Source: Spirometra erinaceieuropaei (Eukaryota; Platyhelminthes; Cestoda; Diphyllobothriidea; Diphyllobothriidae). Taken from it: a DNA stretch of 64,000 nucleotides. The notes below the pieces were generated by a model, which was given only the letters and a program-made list of their open reading frames with translations, was not told the origin of the DNA and searched no databases. This document shows positions 1-10,065 of this stretch, in pieces. Where the stretch lies: assembly GCA_902702965.1 (NCBI GenBank), contig CACRXP010000157.1, positions 986,718-1,050,717 on the forward strand, given 5' to 3'. Numbering within the stretch: position 1 is the first letter of the stretch; each line of letters starts with the position of its first letter. Both the position numbers and the translations under genes were made by a program.

Positions 1-408
1 GCGAATGCCCAGCAGGACAAGGAGGAGGTGGTCTCTCTAGTTCTCCGGATCATCTGCGGCGCGTAGGGAGGTCATAACCTGACGGTGAAACCAATCGACC
101 ATCCCATTGGCTGCCGAATGATAGGCTGTAGTGCGGATGCTAGCACAGCCTAAAAAAGAGAGAAGAGGCTGGAAGAGATTAGATTCAAATTGGGTGCCGC
201 AGTCAGTCAGGATGGTGGAGGGTGCACCAAAGATGGCAACCCAGCGACTAGGAAATGTCATGCCCGTTGGAGCAGCAACATTAGGAAAAGGAATAACTTC
301 CGGCCACCAGGTGAATCGATCCACACAGGTGTAGAGATAGGGACGGCCATTGCACAGAGGAAGGGGACTACGAGCTCCAGGTTGACATGACTGAACCGTG
401 CATCCGGA
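1..408 (-). pseudogene. Ty3/gypsy-type integrase core fragment (rve domain)
   Basis: The minus-strand reading is a retrotransposon integrase catalytic core, the enzyme that joins element cDNA to host DNA. Seen: CVDRFTWWPE supplies the first acidic residue and ILTDCGTQFES the second. AANGMVDWFHRQ lies 35 residues further on, where the D,D35E family normally has Glu; here it is Asp. A TAG at the end of the main ORF (after residue PEN) replaces what is normally Trp, and the reading then continues as RDHLLLVLLGIR off the window start. Zinc-binding N-terminal, RT and RNase H parts are absent. A PLE fragment of the opposite strand begins directly at about 409. The copy is therefore truncated and, by the Glu-to-Asp change and the stop, very likely inactive. 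The family call is firm; the clade within Ty3/gypsy is not resolved. Confidence 0.88.
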
Positions 409-1232
409 GGTCAACGTCCGTATGCGAAGAACGTTTCGGAAGCTGCAGGCCGCCTTCGGCGCCTTCGCGCACCACTTGCAGTTGTAGTTGCACGCAGACC
501 GGAGGCAACTATCAGGCGTCAGTTAATGAAACCGAAAGACCCACTGCCACGGCTAGAAACGTCTGCAATCGTTCATCAGATCTGGGTCAGTTGTGGACAA
601 AGCAACTACGTCGGAGAAACCGGAAGACAGCTCCGAACGCGAATGACCGAACACGCTGCAGCCATGCTGAGAAATGACGCCAGCTGTCAAGTTACGGCTC
701 GTTCGACGAAATCCGGCCACACATTTAAATTTGAGGAGGCCGAAATTGTCGCAAGGGATGACAACCATGTGAGCCGGGAGCTACTTGAGTCATGGTTTAC
801 TCGCCCTCAGTCCATTAACGGGTGCAAAGAACTTCCCCTTCCATACTCGGTCCTGCGACTTCGCCTGGCCGAAGAAACTAGCCAAGCGGGGAGCGCACAG
901 GTGAGCACTCTTCCCAACACCAGGATCGATGTGTCAGATAGTTGGGCAATCATCACACCAACATCCAACGCACGTGATGAAATTGCAGCAATTAACGACG
1001 CGAATGTCTACGATCAGGCAGTCATCACACCAAGTACAACGATGCCTGATCAAGAGGGGGGGGGGAACCGTGAATATTCATAGGTATGCAGCAGCATACC
1101 GACTGCATCCTATAAATACTGCAGTTCCTTGTACATGAACCACTCGTATCTGCTTTTGTCTCTGATAATGGATTCGAGCAGGACTCCGAAACGTCAGACT
1201 AATAAAGCCCTTGTCTCAGCGATCGTGTCTCC
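409..1232 (+). mobile_element. Penelope-like element 3' fragment (linker, GIY-YIG domain, 3' tail), copy A
   Basis: The reading opens at about 409 with a PLE linker (RPYAKNVSEAAGRL, then RRQLMKPKDPLPRLETSA). It continues in frame into a GIY-YIG endonuclease domain, SNYVGETGRQLRTR at about 604-640. The conserved C-terminal part RELLESWF...PQSINGC and YSVLRLRL follows, and the frame closes at 1083. The GIY-YIG domain nicks target DNA for PLE retrotransposition. The usual CSSC-like cysteine pair before it is partly degraded to WVSCGQ. After the ORF comes a non-coding tail with TATAAATACTGC, a small hairpin and GAAACGTCAG, shared with copy B at 23221-23831. The RT domain is missing. Identity is strong from two internal paralogues. 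Confidence 0.87.
1162..1197 (+). other. Conserved PLE tail hairpin (possible degenerate hammerhead core)
   Basis: CTGATAATGG, a short imperfect stem, then GAAACGTCAG. The same arrangement recurs at 23757-23790, where the first box is the perfect CTGATGA. PLE terminal regions are known to carry hammerhead ribozyme motifs (box CUGANGA, stem II, GAAA). Here there is an extra U before stem II and stem III is not resolved, so the ribozyme reading is only a hypothesis. Confidence 0.4.
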
Positions 1233-3180
1233 TTCTCCAAGACTGCTTCCTGGGATTTGTCTCTTCGCTTCTATTGACATTCGTCTAACTACTAGTTGCA
1301 TGTGCAGATAAGAAGATACTAACACAGACAAGGAACACCGGGATGACAAGTTCTGGCATAACACTTATCGTAATCCACGCACACTTGATTCCCGGGTTTT
1401 GGGGGATCTGGGATTCAAGCCCAGGTTCTTCGGTAATTGGGTGTTAAATGAGTCACTGGCCATGTCGTGTTGGGAGTGCCTCCATGCGTCGGATTCGGAG
1501 CAGATCTTTATCCGTTGATTCTCGGTCGTACCTTACGGTATGCACTTATCAGTAGAGTGGAGAATATGATACTAAAGTAGGTGAGGGCTTCTAGACGACC
1601 CTTCTTCACGCCCCAAAAACTGGCTTGTTGCCCTTGGCGCGCGCCATTATGCAGTGGCTCCGGACATCCGAACTGCAGTATGATTCACCAACAATGCGGA
1701 TTTCATCACCATTAAACCCACCCTGGTGCTGACGGCATGCACGGCGGAGTGCTTTTAATGCGGCGGCCTTGATGCAATCCTGCAGCTACCTTCACCGGGT
1801 TTGGACATTTGTATGCCCCTCCAGGGTTTGCAATTCTTCCAGTTTTGAGCTCATGCGGCCGATAAAATTCAGTAGGCGTTCGACCACATCACGTAGTACA
1901 GAATTTCACTAACCTGATGTTACCGTACCTTTTGGTTGAATCCCTGTTTGTGGTGTAAACTTCATCTTGCAGATGGCGATACCACATAGACTTGTTACCC
2001 TCTATTCATAACCCCGTTACCATGGTCAACAGCAGAGCGACACGCGGGGCCTCCTACCATAATCCACTCGGGCGTAAACAAATGACGTCTTCGTTCCTCT
2101 TGGTCTTGGTTCCCGTGAGCCAGTGCTGACTTACCCTGATACTGCCCATGGACTATTAGTCTACGTGTAGAGACCATGTCGGGAGCTTCGTTTTTGGCCA
2201 TCTATCAGTGACCGTATCCAGCCGAAACTCGCCAAGGTCGACCAAAGAGCATTTACTCAGCTGACTTAGGCCACGGCACCTTTTCCGAGCGATCATTTCC
2301 CGGTTGCGCCACCATTAACAGGTCCTGGCGACGACTTTCGACCTATCAAAGGTACCAGGTCCATTGGTACGACCGTTAAGTGGTCGGCTAACCAAACGAG
2401 GCTTCCGTATAACTGGACTTTTGAGAGGGCTCGGTGGCCTGTTTCCCATGTCCGAGATCTGCGGCGACCACGCTGGTCGACGTCATACTGCTGACATGAC
2501 CACGTAAACCGGTCTAGCTGCTCGAGGCGAATAAATCCGGCAGATTAGGATTCAGATAGCTAAGTAAACCGGTAGATTGATTGGCCACCACTTCTAGTGG
2601 TTTCTCTGAGCTCGTAGGGTAATTCGCTCTCTCGACCTGGATGCCTTTTTCCGGCAGCAGATGGGTCGACCGACTGGTATTTTGCATACCTGCTCGCGTG
2701 CGAACGGGTTGCAGCCTCCACCTGATGCAGTGTCGCATTTCCTCTGCAATTTAACGGGGCTGGGTTTCATTGTGCGCAGTAAAAGTCTGTCATGTATAGC
2801 TAGCGTGCCTAAACACAAAGCAACACAGCTGACGCAAAGGTTATGCACTGCAGACCCGGGCAGAAGGAGAGACAAAAAATAAGGGACCTGCGTAACGGCA
2901 ACCCTAAAGGATAAACAGTCCAAAAAGCTGTTTCCGCGGAAACCTTTTCTGTCTGCGGGGAAAAATCATACTGAAAAAGGAGGTTGTATGAAGGCAAAGG
3001 GCGCAAGAGAATTTAAAATGTTTTTTTGCTATTGCAAATAAGAAATTTGAACAGTTAGGTGCACACTCCGCACACGCAGGACTGCTATTAAAAGCGCGTC
3101 AGCAGGGTTAATAGGCTCGCAGGTGAGTTAGAGAGCGAACATGTGAGTGCTATTATTAAATCCTTCAGGCAGCTGGTATC
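1233..3180. other. No gene recognised
   Basis: Short overlapping ORFs on both strands with no recognisable domain. Base composition is less AT-rich than the foldback-rich parts, which may mean old retroelement sequence, but no motif supports this. Confidence 0.5.
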
Positions 3181-3213
<33 letters not shown>

Positions 3214-3218
3214 GTGAT
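3181..3218. repeat. (ATG)n microsatellite
   Basis: Eleven perfect ATG units followed by an imperfect GTGAT. Confidence 0.97.
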
Positions 3219-3425
3219 AAACCAGGTGTAAGGAGCCTGTTATGGGGTTTCTTGCTCATAAAGTCCATAAAAAATATGCGCCGACCCTGGAGATTTTCTG
3301 CGTGACTGGGCTGGAAAGAGAAAAACAAAATTTACTGTACTCAGCATATGAAATGAGATACACAGTCCGCTTAATTAAGGATGGCGTTTAGTGAAGTGTG
3401 GAGAGAACGCAGTCGACAATCGGAT

Positions 3426-3690
3426 NNNNNNNNNNNNNNNNNNNNNNNNNNNNNNNNNNNNNNNNNNNNNNNNNNNNNNNNNNNNNNNNNNNNNNNNNNN
3501 NNNNNNNNNNNNNNNNNNNNNNNNNNNNNNNNNNNNNNNNNNNNNNNNNNNNNNNNNNNNNNNNNNNNNNNNNNNNNNNNNNNNNNNNNNNNNNNNNNNN
3601 NNNNNNNNNNNNNNNNNNNNNNNNNNNNNNNNNNNNNNNNNNNNNNNNNNNNNNNNNNNNNNNNNNNNNNNNNNNNNNNNNNNNNNNNNN
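3426..3690. other. Assembly gap (265 N)
   Basis: A run of 265 N. Its right edge falls inside a foldback element arm (3691-3825). The missing sequence probably holds at least part of that palindromic element, which would explain an assembly break. Confidence 0.98.
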
Positions 3691-3825
3691 ATCTTGAGGT
3701 AACTGAACTATTGTAGAATTATATTGCAGTCTGGTTAGTTTTACAACCCTACTTAATTAATCTTTTCTAAAGGAAAATGCATTTCGGAATTTCGGTTGAT
3801 ATTTCATGAGTTAACCCACCTACTG
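3691..3825. mobile_element. Foldback element family A, right-arm fragment
   Basis: Begins mid-arm (TTGAGGTAACTGAA...) at the N gap. It runs through ACAACCCTACTTAATTAATC to the family terminus CCCACCTACTG followed by TA. The rest of the element is in or lost at the gap. Confidence 0.88.
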
Positions 3826-4378
3826 TACGCCGTCCCTGTTATGGAAGATAGGAGGCGTTAACCAGTGTCAGCTTACTTGGAGCAAATTGGCTGTGCAAAT
3901 GGTCACGCGATCAACAGACATCTTCAGCTGCCTAAAGCCTGCATGACGTTTCTTGAAAAATCGGTTTTTTAGCATTGAGAAGATACGGTCCAAGTGAGAA
4001 TTGCATCATAAATAATGATTAAAAATGTGCATTGAAAGCCCCAAAATGTACGCAGACACTACACTTAAAGCAAATGGTAGATAAAATAAAACCTGGCATG
4101 AAATCAAAGGCTTAATATCGAGTATTTGCATTTTCAGTAGTTTCGGTGGGTAATAAATCAGCGCAAACAGCAAAGAGCTGAAGAAGTGGGTAAAATTGTA
4201 GACATAAATGCCCTTCCGCTCTCGCTCCGCCTCTGTTTTTAAAACTAACTGTAACTGTTTCTCTAATCACTGAAAGGTTCGACTGTACTGGCCTGAGGAA
4301 AATTTACCGAGAGCAAGTGTATGCTTTCCAACTCTTATTCTTTCCCAAATACCTCAGAAAGGCCTTGTTTTTGAGGGC
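3826..4378. other. No gene recognised
   Basis: AT-rich sequence without an ORF or repeat that I can identify. Confidence 0.5.
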
Positions 4379-4495
4379 GGAATATGCCTAGCTCAGACAG
4401 ATAGAGAGTTGGCTGTACTAAAGCCTCCCCTTGCTGTCGTGGGTTCGAATCCCACCGAGGCACCAAGTTTTGCACGGTTGGGTCAGAGTGAATTA
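4379..4495 (+). mobile_element. tRNA-derived SINE family 1, 5'-truncated copy
   Basis: Contains TAGCTCAGACAGATAGAG (A-box/D-arm-like), then GGGTTCGAATCCCACC (B-box/T-arm). The family-specific body CAAGTTTTGCACGGTTGGGTCA follows. The last block is also in the copies at 6094 and 24146, so this is a SINE and not a tRNA gene. The acceptor 5' strand is damaged. Confidence 0.75.
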
Positions 4496-4517
4496 GGTAA
4501 AATCTCCCATAACATCT

Positions 4518-4601
4518 GTGAAGTAATCAGTATGAAAACCTCACCAAGTAATCCTTCCTAGTCGAAAACACAGTTCGGAATTTCGGTTGGCATTTCATGA
4601 G
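4518..4601. mobile_element. Foldback element remnant (subfamily B-like right arm)
   Basis: AAGTAATCCTTCCTAGTCG and TTTCGGTTGGCATTTCATGAG match the right arm of the family B elements ending at 16716 and 47725. The terminal GGTCACTCACTG is missing. It lies directly after a SINE. Confidence 0.6.
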
Positions 4602-5673
4602 GCTATGTGCTATGTGTGTCGCTGAGCATCAGGCTATTCTAGCCGAAAGCAACTTAAAAGGATTTAGGCCAATTTTGTTAGAGGCTGTACGACTCATGTA
4701 CATGAAGGCGGTGCATGTCCCGAGCAAAACTGTAAAACCAGAGCTAAAGAACGAAACAACCGGCCTGAGTACATCCAAAGTGATACTAGACCACTGCGCC
4801 ATCTTCCTATCAAACGCTCTAATATCCGCTTTGAAGTCAAACTGCCATGACAATGGTATAAGAGACAAGCCAACCCTGGGGTGCCTGAAAAGGAAGATGG
4901 GCAAATGAATTGCGAATTGAGATACCCACCCAACAGTTTGCATTATGGAAATGCTTTATTATTAGGGATGTTAGGCTAGCAGTAGGATTTGAAAAATCAC
5001 CAGCGACATCGTATGCTTGCATTTTACAGACTATTGTGTTATTGGGCTTTACAACTGTGTTTTCCATAAGTTGGGAATTAGGCATAGGAACAGGTAAAGA
5101 TTTCCCCGGACTATTATCTGGCCTATTTGATCTTACCGCTAGGTCAGAATTAAGTGGCTTGGCACGGGAACGGGATAAATTTGACCCAGGCTTATTAACT
5201 AATTAATTATTCTGAGTGCTGGAGGTCGGTTGTACTTCTAGGATTTGCCCATCTATACTGCTAGGATCACGCGCCCTAGTACATTTGGGGGCGGCATTTG
5301 AGCAATTCTTGCTTCTTGGAGGCGTTTTAAAGTGGCTGGTTCCAATTGACTCAGTGATAATGTTTCCAATTGAAGGGCTAGATGGAACTGGGGGTGTTTT
5401 AGATAGGGGAGAGATTTGGTTGACGCCCGATGGAGAATCTGCTTCAGAGGCGGTATAATTCTGGGATGGCTTTACGTTTGTTAATGGGGGAGAAACTCTT
5501 CGTTGCAGGCGAGTTTTATCTCGACTAATAAAAAGCTTACTTCCTCTAAGATATTGAGCGGAGCGCTTAAAATGGGAGAAAGTGAAGTTCACTTCTATCG
5601 ACGAAAATAGTTCGACAAAAATTGGGGAATTTTTTGCTCCTAGATAAAAGTCTTTAAGCTTCAGTGACACCAA
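4602..5673 (-). other. Unrecognised open region, possibly a decayed coding sequence
   Basis: On the minus strand one frame is open from 5673 to 4837 except for a single TAA at 5205-5203. It gives about 278 residues rich in Ser, Pro, Asn and Lys (for example SEADSPSGVNQISPLS and KTPPVPSSPSIGNI), as in disordered or gag-like proteins. The plus strand is also open over 4597-4908, 4910-5206 and 5216-5458, so the coding strand is uncertain. No catalytic or zinc-binding motif is visible. It could be an element ORF with one nonsense mutation, or chance. I assign no function. Confidence 0.3.
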
Positions 5674-6093
5674 ATTTGAAACCGCTGTCTACTTTTAGGA
5701 ACGTTTTTTTAAAGTAACCTTAAAACATCGTCTGTGCCTGTCTTCAGTCCCACTAACAACCAGGTCAATAAGAAGCATGAGTTTTGCACAGTGCTAAGAT
5801 GCAAGCGTTGGCAATTATCCCTCAATAAGTGCACGAAGAAAAAAAAAATTGATCTGCAACGAGGCATAAAATTGTTAAAATTATCAAACGCCATTAGATC
5901 TATTTATTTATATTAGTGGTGAATTTAAAATGAAAAACTTGGCGTTTAGTTTCTTTCAGATTTTGATGAAGGGTTGCCTGACTTTTCATGTTGAAGAAAG
6001 TAATAAAAGAATTTGACCCTAATTTGTAAGGATGATCGCTGCCGAAACTTTGAGGATATGTATGATTGAACAATTTCTGCTTGAACAGGCAGC
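5674..6093. other. No gene recognised
   Basis: AT-rich sequence with short ORFs only. Confidence 0.5.
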
Positions 6094-6300
6094 TTACTGT
6101 ATCGGATTTGGTGGTACCAGACGTTGCAGTGTGTTGGGCGGGTAAACTTGACCCAAATGTGATTAAACTCGCCGCGTCCGGTGGGGCCTCGTAGCTCAGA
6201 TGGCTAGAGCGTTGGCTGAACTAAAGCCTACCCTTGCTGTCGTGGGGTCGAATCCCACCGAGGCACCGAGTTTTCCACGATTGGGTCAAAATAAAAAAAA
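6094..6300 (+). mobile_element. tRNA-derived SINE family 1, best copy
   Basis: The tRNA-like part is 6184-6266. The acceptor strands GGGCCTC and GAGGCAC pair with one mismatch. A D-arm (GCTCAGATGGCTAGAGC) and a clean T-arm (GTGGGGTCGAATCCCAC) are present. The anticodon arm is distorted. A body of about 25 bases (CGAGTTTTCCACGATTGGGT) and an A-rich tail follow. About 90 bases upstream, starting TTACTGTATCGGAT, are shared with the copy at 24146. The unit is therefore longer than a tRNA, and a working tRNA gene is unlikely. Confidence 0.8.
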
Positions 6301-7374
6301 GCCATAAACCCCAAGAATAAAATTAATTTCGCCGGTAGAACTACTAACGTGGGTTATCTGCCCGATAGGTGCAGGCGCTAGTTAACCATTCATCTGTAGA
6401 GGACACAGGATGCTGATGAGACCATTTTAAAGCACATTGATTATATGCCGCAGTCAAAAACTCCCATCTGCAACCAAAATAAACAGAAAGACACCAATTT
6501 TTAACGCATTTTTATAACAAGAGCTCAAAGCCAGAAACGGGTTCACCAAGCACTCCGCAAACACCAAAATAGCCACAAAAAAGGCAAGCGGAACCTATCT
6601 TCTTGCGCTCACCGTGGCCTCCATCGAGGTCCAGAAGGACAAACTGACTCCTTTTAATTCATCCAATAACACGTGATCTAGCGCATGCCCACACATCTGC
6701 TGCAGCTGCACTGCAGTGCTGCACACACTTACTTGCTGCAGCTGCTATTTATGGCAGTTTCAATGCTCGAAACAACCTGGGGGCTGAGTCTGATTTTCCG
6801 AGCGGGATATAATATTATTACACATTCGACTTTAACCATAAGATGTTTGAGCTCGCAGAATGGCCGACAATAATCATCTAACGTCGATTTGCCCCTCCTT
6901 GCGCAAACGAAGGGAGTTCCCCTTTTTAGTTACAGCGCCGGATGGTTCATAAATCCATCTGATTTTTAAACTGACATTTTACTGCCCCCTTTTTAGACTC
7001 TGTTGTGACTCAAACACTAATAATTGGAAAATGTTTAAATCAGGGCAAATTTTATACCAGCGGAGCGGTCTGTAATGTCCTAGGCTGAATTCTCTTAAAA
7101 GTGTCATGCTGAAAATGCCCTAAATGTTAGTTTCATTGACAGAGTATTAACATTCCTTTGCGTAGTAGATCAGCGTCTTTAGACATATTGACGTCTTCGA
7201 TCTAAAGTTAAGGTGTAAAATGTCATAGATTTTCTTCAAAACGTCAGGGTGCGCAGGCTCTAATAGTTAGTTGGTAAGATTTGATTATGTAGCCCCACCT
7301 GATGGACACCATAATGTTGGAGTTGGGGTTAGGGGTTGGAATTGGGGGTTATTCTTGGGGATTAGACTGTATCT
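6301..7374. other. No gene recognised
   Basis: Short ORFs only. A CTGCAGCTGC-rich patch at 6700-6745 is the only notable composition. Confidence 0.5.
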
Positions 7375-7812
7375 TATTACCGGCAAAGACAAGGGTAACT
7401 GGAATGGCAATTTCTGGCTTATTGGCCGTCGTCAGCCAGTCATACACAACTTCGAAGTGTGAAACACCCGAGGCTCGAACTCGCGACCTGTTAGTTAGAA
7501 GTGTAACGCCTCTTACCACTAGGCCACGAGCCCGTTGCCCTCTCGGTTTCGATCGGGAATGTACAATGGTAGGGGGCGCTCACCGATCGTTCTTGCGGAA
7601 ATCACTCGTTCCGTTGTACCCAACCAACGGTCGCACAGCGACGCATGCTATAGTCAGAATAGTATTCCAGTCCCCCTTGTCTTTGTCAGTAACGCCAGAC
7701 TGCCTTTATCATGTGCCGCTGTGCGACCGTCGGTTGGGCTCGAGAGAGAGTCCGTAAGGTACAACGGAACGAGCGAGTTCCCTAAGAACGATCGGTGAGC
7801 GTCCCCTACCAT
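7375..7812 (-). mobile_element. tRNA-derived SINE family 2 (Arg-like head) with inverted 5' part
   Basis: The minus-strand tRNA-like part at 7533-7463 starts GGGCTCGTGGCC. It has CACTTCTAAC in the anticodon region and GCGAGTTCGAGCCTCGGG as T-arm, resembling tRNA-Arg(UCU). The 5' part is a hairpin: the block CTCACCGATCGTTCTT...TCGTTCCGTTG at about 7580-7620 reappears inverted at 7755-7800. The 3' body includes GACTGGCTGACGACGGC. Apparent ORFs across it are read-through of the repeat and recur in other copies. Confidence 0.8.
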
Positions 7813-8529
7813 CAGGGATTAGAGCTAGCACAGCTATTTCTCAACCACTCAAAGTACAACCGCGCATTCCCAATAGCGCTTACATACAACTATTCATCTC
7901 GTCGCCTGTGTGTTCCACGGCTCCACCTGTAATAACCTCTACAACCACCGGTCCCGCATTACAGGTGGCTAGGGTTTGTTTATTTCAGGTTGGGCCGCAT
8001 AAGCATTGACAGAGCACTAAACCTCCTTCACGTTGTAAGTCAGCCTCCCTAGATGTATGAACGTATTCGTTCCAAAGTTGGAACAAAAAATGTCATAGTG
8101 GTCAAAGTTCTGATTTAATGACAAATTAGGGTGCTCTAAGCGCAGAACAAAACATATTGCACTCAAGGCTTTCACTGGGTGACGTTATTAAGTGGGCCGT
8201 CAAATGAATATAAGATCCCACCTTGAGCGTCAGCAAGTGGCCGGAACGCAAGTTTTTCTTCAGTCCTCTACTTGCTCGACGAAACGGCGAGAGACTGCAG
8301 CGGACTGACTAGGACTGTGCATTAAGAAAAAAAGACTTAGCTCCGTGGTTTACTCATTGGGGCTGACATTTGCCGTATTGTCTCACAAGTTCAGCATTAT
8401 GCGGCATTGACGTCAAAAGTGATCCAGAATTCAAAATATTCCGAAGATGATGGAAATTCGATCTCTGGGACAGCAGGTGTTTACTCTGAGCTTTCGGTCT
8501 CATAGGGGAGGCCATCTTCAGAGACTTTT
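7813..8529. other. No gene recognised
   Basis: No supported ORF or repeat. Confidence 0.5.
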
Positions 8530-8842
8530 CTTCTGCCTATATCATGCTCCATTGTGCGGCCGCTGGTTAGGCTCAGGAGAGGGAGAGAGCCCGTAAGGCA
8601 CAACGGAACGAGTGAGTTCCGTAAGAACAACCGGCGAGCGTCCCCTACCACTGTATATTCCCGATCGAAAACCGACAGGGCAACGGGCTCGTGGCCCGGG
8701 GAGTAGAGGCGTTGGACTTCTAACTAACAGGTCGCGGGTTCGATCCTCGGGTGTTTCACACTTCGGAGTTGAATATGACTGGCTGACGACGGCTAATAAG
8801 TCAGAAATGACCATTCCAATCTCCCCTGTTTGCCAATAATGG
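8530..8842 (+). mobile_element. tRNA-derived SINE family 2 copy
   Basis: The tRNA-like head at 8685-8758 (GGGCTCGTGGCCCGG, GGACTTCTAACTAACAG, GTCGCGGGTTCGATCC) is preceded by the family leader GAGTTCCGTAAGAACAACC and TATATTCCCGATCG. It is followed by TGACTGGCTGACGACGGC and the CATTCCAATCTCCC body. The first 60 bases (TATATCATGC, TGTGCGGCCGCTGG) repeat the family 3' end, so units join head to tail. Confidence 0.8.
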
Positions 8843-9448
8843 CACTCTACCTAATTGGGATTATTTAGTCGCAATCGGCTAGTGAATCATGGTGGATTAG
8901 GGGACTTGTTCAGTCAAGGCGGACTGTCTCACAAAGTCAATGCGAGAAAGGAAGAAAATCCGTTTTTGGATTAATTGTACATTAGACAGACTTTTTGACT
9001 TATGTACATACTCTAAGAAAGTGAAGCTTGGTGACTGATTTGAACTCTTTTCTCCCACATTTTATGCAAAAACCCTTGATTTCTTCTGCAGCCGCAAACT
9101 GTTTTTGTTTACGTGGCAAAAGCTTTTTTGTCAGGATTCCTTCTTTTGAACTGCGTCTGGTATTACCACACAAATGTTATTATCCGATGGGAGCTGAAAA
9201 CAGACTTAAAACATAAGTCCTGACTGCAAAATATTGTACTATGTAAAGGCAATATAAAATAAAAATGACGTTCTATCGGTCTCAACTTGAGGAGGTCAGA
9301 TAGACATGTAAAATCTTCACAGAGGTCACTGCAAAAATCATGAACCATTCATTCGAGAAGGTATCAGAATGTCCTTTAACACTTTGTTAGCTGGAATGTA
9401 ATTTCAGTTTGCTGATCACTCTGTTTTTATGCAGGCCAAGTTTTAGCT
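8843..9448. other. No gene recognised
   Basis: AT-rich; no supported feature. Confidence 0.5.
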
Positions 9449-10065
9449 GCCCTGCCAGCACATGGCCCCTTCATAGGCGGGGCTGGAAGGGGCTGGAAGG
9501 GGCTGGGTGGGGCAGAGCCCCGCCTGCCAGCACATGGCTCCTTCATAGGCGGGGCTGGAGGGGGCTGGGCGGGGCCAGAGCCCCCTCTGCATTGAAGCAT
9601 TTTTAAGCGTATTTGCATCGAAAGATATGTTTCAAAAGCACCACTTATTGTACCTTATTTGGCATTAAAAGGAGCTAATTTATAAAAATTGGCTTATAAA
9701 TCATGGAGAAAGCATCCGTTTACGCCCACTGAATGTAGCTGCGAATGAGCACAATATATTGAGGATTTGTTTAAGTCCCTCATTGCGTAAACTCTTATTT
9801 GTCCACCGGTTTACAATCTGTGTGTGTTATTAATTCGTATATTTGACAATCGGGACGATATTTTAAAGTGGTGTCAAAAGTGGGCGGGGATGTGGCGTCC
9901 CCTGCGCATTTTTTTTTCGCTGGCGGGGCTAGGCGGGGCTATCGCGTTGCATGCCCCGCCACAGCCCCCTCCACAGCCCCGCCTAGCCCCCTCATGGCCC
10001 CCTCTAGCCCCGCCATTATTGAGGGGGCCAGGCGGGGCTAGGCAAGGCTGGTGCTGGCAGGGTGG
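9449..10065. mobile_element. GC-rich inverted-repeat (foldback-like) element
   Basis: Two GC-rich blocks flank an AT-rich core. The left block (9449-9592) opens with CCTGCCAGCAC and holds a tandem pair of about 70 bases, each with CTTCATAGGCGGGGCTGG. The right block (9917-10065) ends GTGCTGGCAGG, the exact inverse of the left terminus, and is filled with AGCCCCGCC/GGCGGGGCT units in both orientations. I see no clear target-site duplication. No ORF of note lies inside. It could be a MITE-like foldback element or a locally expanded minisatellite pair. Confidence 0.55.

Noticed and set aside
3381..3716. ORFs spanning the N gap
   Set aside because: Their length is mostly undefined bases.
6184..6267. 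Functional tRNA gene
   Set aside because: D-arm and T-arm are good, but the anticodon arm is distorted, and both flanks are shared with other copies, so it is a SINE head.
8685..8758. Functional tRNA-Arg gene
   Set aside because: The 3' half of the anticodon stem does not pair properly (CTAAC where TCCAA is expected). The surrounding 300 bp recur at three other loci.
9427..9618. Pro/Ala-rich coding ORFs over the GC-rich block
   Set aside because: Both strands are open because of the repetitive GC-rich units. The frames differ between the two GC blocks.
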